A stretch of DNA of 64,000 nucleotides from Acanthosepion lycidas (Eukaryota; Mollusca; Cephalopoda; Sepiida; Sepiidae): contig OZ010586.1 of assembly GCA_963932145.1 (NCBI GenBank), positions 57,220,650-57,284,649 of the forward strand, written 5' to 3'. Position 1 is the stretch's first letter. Each line of letters begins with the position of its first letter. The position numbers were made by a program, and so were the translations under genes. Shown in pieces: positions 35,798-47,310 of the stretch. Below the pieces are notes generated by a model, which was given only the letters and a program-made list of their open reading frames with translations, was not told the DNA's origin and ran no database searches.

Positions 35798-38700
35798 GTG
35801 AGTCAATGCTAATAGATATTCTATATAGAATTTTACAAAAAAACAAAAAACAAATACACAATTGATATGTTTATACAATTTACTGTTTATTTCTGAAATA
35901 TCAGAACACAATTTCAATTTTAAATATTCAGACAACACTACTTAAATAGTAGGTAACTTTAATTTTCAAGGTTATTGAAGCTGTGTCCAAAGTTTTACTC
36001 TATTTGTTTAAGTTATGATGCTGATGACTACATTTAACATTTAGCAAAATTTGCAGATTTATGAACATTTATTCTCAAACAGGGAATAAAAATTTGCTTA
36101 CACTTTCTAAAATAGTAATTAGAAGTTATTCAATGTGATTAAATCAATAGAGAAGCAGTTATTAACCCATTAACAATGTCAGAAATGTCCATTATTTCTA
36201 ATTGAGCCAGAGAACTGTAATGATAGAAATTATATCATCCACAGGTAATGAGTTTAATAATTGTTTTAATCATGCACCAATATTTTTTAATGTAAAATCT
36301 AAGGTTATTTCTTAAAACATTAATGCAATTTTCACGCAAAAATCTATAATGAAAATATTTAGTTACAAATTGATATCTTCAATATGAATTTATGTAAAAT
36401 ATTTGTATTATGTAGCTACAGACTTATTCTTTATTTACAGCATAACTGTCCTGAAATAACAATCTGGGAGTTGCAATAAAAAGCAATTGAAAGAAATACT
36501 AATAACTAATAATGATATGCAACAAAAATATACTACAAAAGCTTATAGTAAGAAAACTCAATATGGGATTACAAAATATTTTTGTTTGTGTAAAAACTTT
36601 CACAAATATTTAAAAACACATTTTTAATAAATAGTAGATGTTCTCTTGTTTAGTTATAGTATTGAAATTTATTTATTGATCACTATATTTCAAGCAATTC
36701 TTAAATAAAACATACTAAGGTTTATTTTAAATCAATATCAGTCTAATTTAAGTATGACAAAAGATTAAAAAGTTATGAAAGAGATTAAAAATTCTATTTA
36801 AGGATTACTGTGGATTAACAGTGGATAGCTAGAAAATGCCTAATGGTAAAGTAATAATGAAGATACTAATTAAAATAATTCATTGAACAAATACATAGCT
36901 TCATCTCAGAACACCTAACAATACTTATCTATTTAACTTTATTCAATTATAAAACATTTTAAAGCCATTTATTCAGCTATATATTAGTTTGGAGTAAATA
37001 TAAAACAATTGTATTTCTTAGTTGTATATTTTTTATTTCTATAGTTTTTATATGTATGTGTATCATAAATTATGCAAATTAAATCCTTTTATGAATTTTG
37101 TGATATGAATTCAGCTAAAGAGGAACCTAGATACCATTTGTTTGAATGGTGCTTTAGTTCTATTAGATTTTAGGATAAAATGCTTGGAGGAACAGATTTT
37201 ATCCTTGGGCCCTGTGTCAAATGAATACTGCCACACACTGACAGTTTTCAACATATTCTAAACATTTTTACTTTTCTTCATTCAGTGCTGTGTTTGTTTT
37301 CATCTGTGTTGTGTAAATGGTTTTTTTTTTTGTGTGTGTGTGTGTACTTGGGGACTGCTGTTCAATTTCATTGTGCATTGACAAGAATAAATAAATATCT
37401 TCTTCAGCAACAAATTTTGGTCATTTATTTTTTCTGTCACAGAATATTGCCATTAGAAAATAGAAATATATCTTCAAGATAAAGATTTTACATCTGAAAG
37501 ATTTTGGTACCAAAGAAATGTTGTATGTTATGTCCTTCGATTACTTAACTCATGAACATTGATTTGCATGTGAATAGGTGAGGTCTCTTACCTAGAGTTA
37601 TTGTGAACAAATACCGAAGTTTATCACAGGAGATAAATATATGTATCTATTTGGGAGTTGGTCCCATATAAAAATCTTAAATTACTGTTTTTTGATTGGC
37701 TGTATCTCTTTGATTGATGACTGGAAGTGATATATTGATTTTTAGCAAAGTTTAACCTTTGTGCTGAAAAAAAAAATAGTGTGTCAAAAGGACAGTTTTT
37801 CACTTGACATTACTATTATTTTATATTACCTTCACTCTCTCTCTCTTGGCAAAGTTTTGAAAATTTTTAGGTCAAGGAGAACAAAAGACACTCACTGTGT
37901 TACTGGCCCTAAGAACCTGCTGATATTTTTTTTATGAACTGTGATTGGACGGTTCAAAGGTGAACTCCCCACTTTGAAAGGGATGGGAGAACTGTCACTG
38001 GAACTTAGCAGCAGTTGGATACGAGACCGCTTAGAGAGGGAGGTCGTTTCCTCTCTCCCTGCTGAAAAGGCAGGCACCGTTTGCCCATAAGTAAGGATGC
38101 ATGGGTAACAAAGTTGCTGAGGGCAAGTTTACTCTTCTGAGAAAGTTTTGAGAAGTCCTTTAGAAGAAGCCCCAGAAAAGAAAGTTGAAAAGAAATCCTT
38201 AAGTGGGGTTTGAAGCCTAAGCCGTTTGAGAAGAAGACGACGGAGCAAACACGTACGTTTTCAAAAAGTATTTGGCCATGTGTTTTATGTAAATTTCCAC
38301 CTTCTAGTGGCCTTAAAAGAAAGGCGTAATTTCCAAGTGGATGGGAGGAAAATAAGTGAAGAAAGAAGGTAGTTTCGTCACCAAGAAGAGAGCTTTGTCT
38401 ACAAAAGAGAAAGAAGAGAAAAAAGTTAAAACTTTTTGAACCTTGTAAGGACTGAAAGTGTAATTGAAGAGCTAAGGCTCTCTCCACGCACCTTTTTTGA
38501 TTGTTATCATTGACAAAGCAGGTGGAGGGTGCATTCTTTTTTTTGTTTTTTTGTACATTGTAATTTTTAAGTTTGTTTTCTGCTACATTTTTTTTTTTTT
38601 ACATTGTGTTAGTCAGCAAAAAGGGATGAATTTTTGCAAGAACCTTTATTTTTCTTTGCAATTGAATCTGATTTGCATTTTTTTTCTTTATTTTTCGTTA

Positions 38701-40410
38701 TTAATTCGGGCAATAGAGAAAATACTGTTGCAGTAGGTTTTATTTTTTTTCAGAAAATAAAATTTCCGAAAAAGTTTATTGTTTGAAAAAGCAATGATTA
38801 GAATTTTAATAAAAGCCAAACATATGAAAGTGAATTTATACATTTTCTTTGTCGAGAATTTACAACAAAAATATCAAACACTATTTATTTATTAGATTGT
38901 TTATTTACAAGAATGATTTTATATTTACAATATTCTAAAAATATGAACCAACTAATTAACACAATGTTCATCATTTACCAATTTATAAAGAAATAAATAT
39001 GAAGACAATTCTTTTTATTCATAAATTTATAAAAAATTATTATAATAATGAATCCTTGGATTTCTGTTGATTAGGCAACCTTAAATCACAATTGTAAAAA
39101 AAATTGAAAAATTAAAACAAAATGTAATCTGGAATATAAAATAATTTGAGAAGAAAATTTATGATGTCCAAAAAAATTATGTTTATTGAAATTTTTATAG
39201 TTCATAGATATTTTTATAAAATTATGAACTTGTTTTCATAGTTATTTATATGATTAATAAATATTGCATTGTAGGTGGTTCATATATTTTGAAAATTTTG
39301 TAAACTATTAAGTGGCAAATTTTATTTGTATTAATCCTAAATTTACAAAGATTTTTCCAATTTCTTTCTTTCTAAAATGATATATAATAAAATCTTTATA
39401 AGATGGTAAATAATACATCACATTGTACTTGGTTCACATATTTTTATGATCTTTTATATAAACATTGAGTCTCAGTAGTATAATGTAATAGTGGTGTTAA
39501 CAGAAAAAAACATCCTTTTGAAACAGTTTTTTTTGTGTGCACAAAGGTTAAAATTTGCCAATTCATTTAAATGCATGAGATGTTATTCATTTTTTTTTCA
39601 TTGTTTTACTCTTCTAAAAGTTGAATAAATCGACCACTACATCTTGTGATTTTTACTTTGGTTGTTTGCTGTTTACTCTATCGTTTTCTATTATCTTCAA
39701 TATATTTTTTAACCCTTTATTTTGTTACTTTTGTGCAATTAAATATTGTTCATTTATTAAATAATTGTTTAAACGTTAATCATTTTTATTTTCTTATTCA
39801 ACCTCAATATTTTAGATTTGTAAAAAATTTAATGTCAAACATTAATTTTGCTAATATTTTTGCTCAAGGAAAAGATCATTAACAAAATTGATTCAATCCT
39901 TTTTGATCATTTTTTCTTTTTATAATTTTTTTTATAAGGAAAAGATTGAATGTTTTGTTATTTTCATTCTAAAAAATTTCAAATATTAATTTAGCATAAA
40001 CATTGGAAAAATTAATATTGGACATTAAAATTTTTACAGAGCTAAAACAACCAGTGAAAGTAAAAATGCTACCAGTAAACAATTATTTAATAAATGAACA
40101 ATATTTAATTGCACAAAAGTAACAAAATAATGTCAAAAAGTAAAAAAAAAATGTTTTTAAAATTGAATGCATTTTCTGAATATGAATATCAAGTTCTTAG
40201 ATAACTTAGAAAAATAATTGAAATCCATATTGCACTTTTTTAATGTATATTTATGCCCAGTCTTGTGTCAAATGAAACATTTTAAAAATGATATTTAAAA
40301 AGTTCAAATTGTTTTTATATAAATACAATTCAGCTGCCTCATTCAGTTTATATCAACAGATTTCATTGTATTTCAATTGATTTCTTTTAAATTATTTTTG
40401 TTTTTTGCAG
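35798..40410 (+). other. Serpin intron 1 (about 4.6 kb)
   Basis: Starts GTGAGT and ends in a long pyrimidine tract with TTTTTTGCAG. Phase 1. It is AT-rich, with one GC-richer block at 37880-38490. I see no transposon coding sequence in it, unlike the flanks of the gene. Confidence 0.7.
37880..38490. other. GC-richer island within the serpin intron
   Basis: Base composition changes abruptly from AT-rich to mixed here. The block starts near GGTCAAGGAGAACAAAAG and ends with CGCACCTTTTTT. It contains an inverted repeat (AGAGAGG...CCTCTCT near 38033-38060). The minus strand is free of stops for about 160 codons, but the frame has no ATG start and no family resemblance, so I do not call a gene. 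It may be a repeat of unknown class. Confidence 0.4.
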
Positions 40411-41558
40411 CTCAATACCAAAATGGGAACAAATTTTCGTCTTTGGCTAAATCCGTCAATTCATTTGGTTATTCCCTTTATAAAACTCTAAATACCAAAA
40501 TAGATGGGAATTTTGTCATCTCTCCATTGAATACAGCCACCATACTGTCTATTATCTATCTTGGAAGCAAAGGAATTACGACAAAAGAGCTGTTCAAGAC
40601 ACTGAACCTAACCCTTACCGAAAATGAGTTAATGGAGATCTTTGCTTCATATTTGACTAGGTTGACAAATGCTAACTCAAATAATGAGATAGAATTTACT
40701 CATTTGATATTTGTAAATGACCAAATAGATATTAATTCAGCATATCAAAATATGCTGATGAATTATTTTTCAGCAAATGTTCTTCATAACAATTTCATTA
40801 ATGAAACAAAATGGATTAATGATATAATTCACAAAAATACTAATAGTAAAATAAAAACTTTAGTCAATCAGGGTCTGATGAATAATAGGTCAACAGTGTT
40901 ATTAACAGATGCTTTATATTTTGCTGGGAGCTGGATCACTCCATTTTCCAAAGAAAAGACAATCTCAAAAAAATTTTATCTGAAAAGAAACAAAATAAGA
41001 AATGTAATGATAATGCACCTAACATCTAAGTTTGAAAAGTACACATCCCAAAATCCAAAATGTGATATATTAGAAATACCATTTGAAAATTATTTTAGCC
41101 TGTATATTGTACTTCCTGAAAAGGGTGTTGATATTATAGAATTTGAGGAAAAATTAAATAAATCTATTTTTGAAACTATTGTAAATCACAAAGGTTTTAC
41201 AAACAGATTAGTAAAAGTAGGTCTCCCAACACTTTCTATGTCTACAAGAATTGAAATGAAACCATATTTAATGTCATTAGGCATCATAAATCTTTTTGAT
41301 CCAATCAGAAATGATTTTTCTCGCATATTTAGAGGACCTATGAATGCATATATCAATAAAATAGTCCAAAAAACAGTGATCAAATTTGAAGAGGATGGAA
41401 ACAGGGAAACCATTAATATTCATAATTTTGATTGTCAAAATTCATTTACTGTTGACCATCCATTTATTTTTCTTGTTGTTGATAAAATTGCAAAAATGAT
41501 TGTATTAATGGGAAAAATTACTGATCCATATGTTAGGTATTATTATGGACCAATATGA
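40411..41558 (+). CDS. Serpin (exon 2, full serpin domain)
   Basis: Intact frame to a TGA at 41556. With exon 1 the protein is about 402 aa, normal for a secreted serpin. Serpins trap or regulate serine proteases; in arthropods they act in haemolymph coagulation, melanisation and immunity. Visible landmarks are NFVISPLNTATILSIIYLGSKG (helix B and the region after it; two stretches read together), LLTDALYFAGSW (strand 3A, usually TNAIYFKGxW), and LEIPFE, YIVLPE and FTVDHPFIFLV (C-terminal serpin signature), then MGKITDP. The hinge reads FEEDGNRETINIH instead of EEGTEAAAAT. Large residues at P12-P9 and a loop about 4 residues shorter than in alpha-1-antitrypsin argue against efficient loop insertion, so a non-inhibitory or atypical inhibitor is possible. 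Counting from P17, the P1-P1' pair would be Asn-Ser. Confidence 0.92.
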
Positions 41559-41607
41559 ATATTTTCACAATGTAAAGAATTTGCATGAATTTTTTGGTTT
41601 TAAATCT

Positions 41608-41613
41608 AATAAA
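41608..41613 (+). terminator. Serpin polyadenylation signal
   Basis: AATAAA occurs about 50 bases after the stop codon, in an AT-rich 3' UTR. Confidence 0.6.
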
Positions 41614-41619
41614 GAACTT

Positions 41620-42800
41620 TAAACTTTCACTTAATTTTATTTTTTCATTTTATCTTGTTAATTAAAATTTTCATTCTTAAGCAGTTATTAAGCATTCATT
41701 TTTATAAGCAAAATTTTAATAAATGTTATCACTTTTGTAATTCAATGTTTTGATTTAGAAACTGGATAATTTCATCATTAATGTTGCTTAAAATCTGACT
41801 TTATACAATTAAAATTTTAATTTCTAATTGGGGATAAATGACAACAAATGTGTAAAATTATTTTAAAAATAAAAACATGCATATTAATAAGTTTAACAAT
41901 TTTTTATCTGTCTGATCATATATATTAAGAAACTATGCTCTAAGCATTAAACTCTCTATTCAATTATTATACTCTTTTATTACCATATGTTTAATATATA
42001 TACTTATTTACAATATGATGATCAAACTTTGAATTGCATCATAATATTTCAGACTAGCAAAAAATAAACAAATAAACACAAATATTATATGCTAAGATTT
42101 ACATGGTATGTTTAATAAATATATTTTACATGGTATATTTAACAAATATAAACCATGGTGGAACCAAGGGCCAAACATGGAGGCTTATTTCAAATCTCAT
42201 CATTCCACTGGAAGTGACAAATTTTAGGTTTGGTTTGCAGTAGGTACCTGCTATATAGTCAGCTTAAGAAATTTAAAAAATGTATGCTTTTACACTTGGA
42301 ATAACTAGCTTATTCAATTGAAGTAAATATATTTATTTTCTTTCCTTCAGACTTACTATATTATGTTTATTGCAAAAACAATTTTTTTGTTTGAAACTCA
42401 CTAAAAGGTAATTAAGAAAGCTTGGCCTCTTGTCACTTGAAAGTGTATTTAGCATTTTTCACTTAAAGTTAATTTAATATTTTTCTCACAAGAAAATTAA
42501 TTTTACTAATACTTAATTTTTAACAGACTTTTCTTTCAAATATTTTCCTCAATTTTGTCTTTAAACTATCAAATCTATTTAAAAATTCCCTTATTTATAC
42601 ATAATTTTGGGGTATCAAGATTTCTTAGCAGCATTAATGGTATTCCTTGTTTTCACACCAACTTGTGTGATGGCATCCCTGGAAGATTCAAAGAATTCAA
42701 AAATTCAATAGAGAAGTTTTAACTGCTTCGTCTGAATCCACAGCTGTACCATTGGATAGGTACATCCTTTCTTCTGTTAGGATATCTTGCAGAATCTTCT
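41620..42800. other. AT-rich non-coding stretch
   Basis: No gene or mobile element recognised between the serpin and Gypsy-4. Confidence 0.5.
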
Positions 42801-42807
42801 GATTGAT

Positions 42808-43063
42808 TGTTATGGTGAAACACACCTATTCTATTCTATAGTTAATAGACTCTCCCACGTAATATAAGTAGGAGTAGTAAGAGAAACAAGGGTCAGTCGA
42901 TGTCGGACGACAGTTAGTCGAATATGAAAGTAGTCAGCGACCACAACAAGATTACTCTGCATAATACCCATTATATCAAGTTCCTAATGTTTTGTACGTC
43001 GAACCTATTTTAGGACCGATTTAGTACAAATACAAGCCTCCACTGCGAAATAACTCCACAATA
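42808..43063 (+). repeat. Gypsy-4 5' LTR
   Basis: Starts TGTTATGGTG and ends CTCCACAATA. Its 5' part is repeated at 45570-45966 and the whole of it is repeated, inverted, at 58906-59154, which fixes both ends. Repeated GTCGA/GTCGGACGAC strings make it easy to recognise. Confidence 0.9.
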
Positions 43064-43067
43064 ACTT

Positions 43068-43086
43068 TGGCGACGAGGATTCGAAC
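43068..43086 (+). other. Gypsy-4 primer-binding site
   Basis: TGGCGACGAGGATTCGAAC, four bases after the LTR. The first ten bases complement a tRNA end ...CTCGTCG-CCA. The next nine complement a T-loop (GTTCGAATC), but about five T-stem bases of a normal tRNA are skipped between the two parts. Confidence 0.7.
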
Positions 43087-43410
43087 TCATACGGAAGAAG
43101 AAAAAATTCCCTCGCCACAATGACTTCGGTGACAAAGTCTCGGATTCACACTTAAAAAAAAAAAAAACTTGGCAAAGTTTTTCACAAGCCAAGACATCAA
43201 CTTTGTGACGAAAACATCTGTTGTATTCTTAACTGAGAAAAGAAAGTTTGTTTGTTTTTTTCACATTAATACAGTTTGCTCAAATAGGTCATGAATTGCA
43301 AATTCGTAGGACACCCTCTACAGTATTTAGGCACTGTGTAAACTTTTTGCAAAGATGGAGGAATGCAAAAGTATATTCCGGGAATTCTTTAAGTTCCAGT
43401 CGGAAAACAT

Positions 43411-44345
43411 ATGACAATATTAGAGCAACAAAAAACATTCCAGATGCAACTACAGGAGGAAACTTTCAATAGACAAATGCAATTCCAACAAAAAATGGAA
43501 CAGATTCATAGGGAGTTTCAAAACAAAATACTGGAAATAACTGAGAAAAGGAAAGAGAAAAATCTACAAAATTATTCTTTCCCAGAGAATACAATATGGA
43601 ATTCAATTGAAATATTCATGTACAGTCCAGATGAAGAGATAACTTCTGAGGATTATTATAAAAAATATGCGGACATGTATAACGAGGACTGCCACTCGTG
43701 GTCTGAAGGAAACAAGGTTAGGCTTCTTTTAAGCAAATTAGGAACTGCTGAGCATAACAAATTAGTAAATTACATTTTACCGAAAAAAAAACTAGCGAGT
43801 TGACATTTACCGAGGCAGTAAATATATTAAGTGAATTATTTAGTAAAAAGACATCTCTGTTCCACAAGAGGTGGAAATGTTTGAATCTGATGAAAGATGA
43901 CAAACAAGACTATATAACGTATGCAGCCAATGTGAATAAGCATTGTGAAGAATTCAAGCTGGCAGAGTTAAGCGCAGACAATTTTAAGTATTTGGTATTT
44001 GTTCATGGGTTGGTATCGGAAAGAGATGCAGAGATGAGAAAATTAGTACTAGCAAAATTGGAAAACGATCCAAGTATTATGGTACAGAAATTGGCAGAAA
44101 ACTGCACAAGATATGTTAGTGTAAAGAAAGATCACAAAAAGATAGAACAGTAGGCGTTTCGCATGTAAGGAAAATATGCTACAAAGAAGAAAGGCAGTCT
44201 ACCAAAAAGAATTCTAAAATTGCGGATTATCAAGCAAAAACTCCCAAAGCCATGTTTTGCTTGCGGTGAACTACACTGGTAGAGATATTGCGATTTTAGG
44301 AATAAAAAATGTTTCAACTGTAAAAGAGTGGGTCATAAAAGCACG
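43411..44345 (+). pseudogene. Gypsy-4 gag (capsid and zinc knuckles)
   Basis: The first frame has a coiled, Gln-rich N-terminus (QMQFQQKMEQIHREFQ) and then the capsid block YYKKYADMYNEDC and VRLLLSKLGTAEHNKLVNYI. At an A9 run near 43782 the frame shifts into FTEAVNILSELFSKKTSLF and KCLNLMKDDKQDYITYA. The end has two knuckles, CFACGELHW with a stop inside and CFNCKRVGHKSTHC. This is the Gag of the K02A2.6 type of Gypsy element. The homopolymer frameshift and stops inactivate it. Confidence 0.85.
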
Positions 44346-44780
44346 CATTGCAGGTCAAAAAATAAAGACAATAAAATAAGAAAATTAAAGTCCAACGAGG
44401 TAAAAGATGGAAAAACCAGAAAATTTGTTACCGTCGAAATAAGTAATAAAAATATAAAAATGCAACTTGACACTAGCTCAGATCTATCTGTCATAAATTT
44501 GCATACGTGGAAGAAGTTGGGGAAACCAACTTTAATGAAGACAAAGAAAATCGCGAGGTCAGTGACGAGAGAAAAAATACAATTTATTGAGGAATTTGTT
44601 ACAAACGTCACATTAAATAAAAAAAACGCGAAAAGCTAAACTATTTGTCATAGAAAATACCACGAACTTACTTGGTACGAATTGGATAACAGAATTCCAA
44701 TTATGGGATCTACCGATAAATTCCTTCTGTTACAAGGTAGAAAGTTTAAACACCGAAGCCCAAAAATTAGTAAAGAAACT
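44346..44780 (+). pseudogene. Gypsy-4 retropepsin
   Basis: The frame reads FVTVEISNKNIKMQLDTSSDLSVI, where the catalytic DTGSD motif has become DTSSD, and then continues after a shift with NLLGTNWI. The domain sits between the zinc knuckles and RT as usual. Loss of Gly in DTG is likely to abolish activity. Confidence 0.8.
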
Positions 44781-44789
44781 TAAGGAAAC

Positions 44790-45060
44790 ATTACCTACTG
44801 TTTTTCTCCAGGATTGGGAACGTGTGCCAAGATGGAGGCAAAATTCCAGCTAAAAGAAAACGCTCAGGCAGTATTCAATAAGAAAAGGGATGTGCCGTTT
44901 GCCTCAATTGAACAGATAGATAAAGAATTGGACAGATTAGAGAAAACCGGTGTACTTAAAATAGTTGAGTATAGTGAATGGGCAACACCGACGGTATACG
45001 TGAAAAAAAAAAGCCCGAGAAAATAAAGATGAAGCCAATACCGAGAAAAACTGGGGAGCG
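44790..45060 (+). pseudogene. Gypsy-4 RT N-terminal fragment
   Basis: Contains FQLKENAQAVFNKKRDVPFA, LEKTGVLKIVEYSEWATPTV and VKKKSPRK, the finger region ahead of the palm. At about 45060 it passes straight to the C-terminal tail of integrase, so the RT palm, RNase H and integrase core are all deleted. This copy is non-autonomous. Confidence 0.85.
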
Positions 45061-45540
45061 AGTTACCCGCAGCCAAAGACATGCAGTATTATTGAACCAC
45101 AAGAAGAACCTACAGAAACTGTGACTTCATCCTTAAGAAGCTCAAAGCGGAATGTTGTTTCTGGTAACACTATGGAGGTACCAAAAAATAGAAAAGCGGA
45201 TTGGTAATATGATGTACTTGATGAAAGGAGAAAAGTTTACGTGCAGACGGCACATTAACCAGATCATACGACGCTCTTCAGACGTGGTTGACAGCGGTCC
45301 CGCGGAAGAAACGCCGATGGAGTTGATTTTCGATACGTTTGATCTAACAACGCCTGCAACGATTTTAACTGAGGTACGCCGATCCAGGAGAAAAAGAAAG
45401 GCAACTGATCATTTAAAAGTGGATCCAAAACATAGGAGATACGCTACGATGTTGCTAAAAAATGAAGTTTTTTTTTGTTTTGTTTTGTTTTTCTTTTTCT
45501 TCATATTTCCTTTAAAAAATAAATAAAGAAAACTGTTTTA
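45061..45540 (+). pseudogene. Gypsy-4 integrase C-terminal tail
   Basis: Contains KIEKRIGNMMYLMKGEKFTC and RRHINQI, then DTFDLTTPATILTE. It is nearly the same, inverted, at 59280-59500 in Gypsy-5, where it follows a recognisable integrase. That comparison identifies the fragment. Confidence 0.8.
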
Positions 45541-45569
45541 CTCCTACGGAGTAAAGTTTTAGGAGGGGA

Positions 45570-45966
45570 TGTTATGGTGAAACACACCTATTCTATAGTT
45601 AATTGACTCTCCCACCTAATATAAGTAGTAGTAGTAAGAGAAACGAGAGTCAGTCGATGTCGGACGACCGGCTGAACGGTTGAACTCTCTGCCTTCGGGC
45701 GGGGAGGAACCCGGACGAGGCTACGCCGAAGGGCAGAGTCTCGTTCGGGGAGGTAAACCGACCCTGAACCCGTTTATACGGGTTCAAAGGGTATATTTTT
45801 GGCCGAGCCCACGGGCTCGGAGATACCACGTTAAACAGGCCTTGTACCACATGATACCCTCGTGGGGGGGTGACTAAATACTAGTCGATGTCGAACGACA
45901 GTAGTCGACAGTTAGTCGAATACGAAAGTAGTCAGCGACCACAAGATTACTCTGCGTAATACCTAT
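45570..45966 (+). repeat. Gypsy-4 3' LTR, carrying an insertion and truncated
   Basis: Starts TGTTATGGTG after the purine tract AGGAGGGGA. It matches the 5' LTR up to ATAACCTATT-type sequence near 45966, where the LTR ends early. A 214-bp structured repeat unit is inserted at 45669-45882. Confidence 0.85.
45669..45882 (+). mobile_element. Single structured repeat unit inserted in an LTR
   Basis: A lone copy of the unit found in arrays A and B, starting CGGCTGAACGG and ending GACTAAATACT. It is flanked by AGTCGATGTCGGACGAC (45652-45668) and AGTCGATGTCGAACGAC (45883-45899), a 17-bp target-site duplication with one difference. The uninterrupted site is seen in the 5' LTR. Its stems are the best preserved of all copies: GAACCCGT/ACGGGTTC, CCGAGCC/GGCTCGG, and CTCTCTGCC-TTCG-GGCGGGGAG. 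The long duplication points to LINE-type target-primed insertion, as for a SINE. Confidence 0.85.
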
Positions 45967-45969
45967 TGG

Positions 45970-47185
45970 GATATACTTTAAAAATTAATTCCTCAATGTT
46001 TTCGATCAGAGTGCCAAAATCTTCAGAAAACCTGATTTCTGACCATCTTGCTTGATCATGTGAAATTTCTCCATTTCCAATTTTTTAAAGGAGATCACTA
46101 AATTCCATTGATTTCCACTCTAATATTAGTCGTCAAAAAACGTCATTCAATATGATCCCACAGATAAAATAAAATTTTTACAGAGTTTGTTTCATATGGA
46201 AAATATACGAAAATTATATATGAAGTAAAAATAAATTTGTTTATAATTTTGGTTTAAAAAGGTCGAAAATTTTTAATATGTCCAAAATTACAAGTATCTT
46301 AAGAAAAAGTAAACATTTTTAATTTGATACAACTTTAAAACTTTTTAAATTTATTTTTAAATATTCTATTTTTTTTTTTAGTTACATTTGCTACGGAAAA
46401 ACCTTTGTCAATAAATAAATGCATGTTCTCTTTTTTCGACAACAAAATTTAAAAAAAAAAGTTAAAGTATTGATTGAGGGAAAATAAAAAGAAAACACGC
46501 TTGTTATATTTAACAAAACAAGATAAGGAATTTATTTACAAGTTTACACATTTGGGGTTGTCAACAGCTTGTTTCAGGAAAAGGAATCAAATATTTAAAG
46601 TTCGTAGTTTCGATGAATTGTCAGGAAGGGAAAATGTTCATCATCAGATTCAAAGTAATATTCCAAAATGTTTTAAAACAAATTGAGAGAGTTTGTTTTT
46701 CACATAAAACTAAAAGTTACGTTTGTAGTCAACATAAATGAAAACTAAAAGATATACTTTTAGACTTTAACGTACTTAGCTTTGGGGTTGAATCTTTGAA
46801 ATTGTCCTGCTTTCGTTGTAGGTATCTCCATGAGAACTAATAAAATAACAAATTTTCAGCACGTTTTTTTTTTTTTTTTTTTTGTATGAGAGATTAATTT
46901 GGAAAATCTTGCAAAAATAAAAATAATTGTCGGATGTTAATGAAACTTTCAGAAAACTATTCACAAATGATGGAAATTATTATAGATATGTTTTCTTTTT
47001 TAAAGTCATGGAAATTTTTTTTTTAATATTTATTACCCCGCTCCATAACTAATGAAAACTCTAGAAATTCAATCGCATTCAGTTTTTAAGTTTTTAGTGA
47101 TTATAGTTAAAAGTGTAGGGGGACTGTACCCCTATTATTTATTTTAAAAACTCCTAACGTCAGACAAGAGAGGAGAAGAAATAAG
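45970..47185. other. AT-rich non-coding stretch
   Basis: A lysine-rich frame at 46474-46686 (LLYLTKQDKEFIYKFTHLG) is open but not recognisable. A T18 run lies at about 46866. Nothing else is supported. Confidence 0.4.
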
Positions 47186-47310
47186 ATGAACACGTATTCA
47201 ATTTGTGACATTCACAAATATTTACATTTAGGTTTGCCAGAAAGTGAGTTGGGCGAAGGTTTGTCTTATGTGAAGAATCATGTTCTTCTCTTGATGTGTG
47301 AGGCCGCAAC
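47186..47310 (+). other. Open frame interrupted by the LINE insertion (unknown)
   Basis: ATG at 47186 opens MNTYSICDIHKYLHLG, then SELGEGLSYVKNHVLLLMCEAA. The frame continues for about 20 more codons across the pre-insertion site (from 52067) before a stop. No family is recognised, and it may be chance. Confidence 0.2.

Noticed and set aside
37285-37482. Hydrophobic frame that could be a signal-peptide exon
   Set aside because: It lacks an ATG (starts GTG) and its hydrophobic run comes from a T-run and a GT microsatellite. The 35737 exon fits the serpin much better.
38005-38487. 160-codon minus-strand frame
   Set aside because: It has no ATG start, no homology and a low-complexity Leu/Phe/Ser make-up. 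It is the complement of a purine-rich block.
40316-40347. TATATAAATA followed about 27 bases later by TCAGT, a good arthropod core promoter by spacing
   Set aside because: It lies in the serpin intron just before the acceptor, and a transcript from here would have its first ATG out of frame with the serpin. Probably coincidence in AT-rich DNA; a 5'-alternative promoter cannot be excluded.
45680-45877. ORFs across the structured repeat units (also 28130-28360, 55865-56098, 56438-56686)
   Set aside because: Frames and products differ between units, and indels are not in threes. Conservation follows hairpins, not codons.
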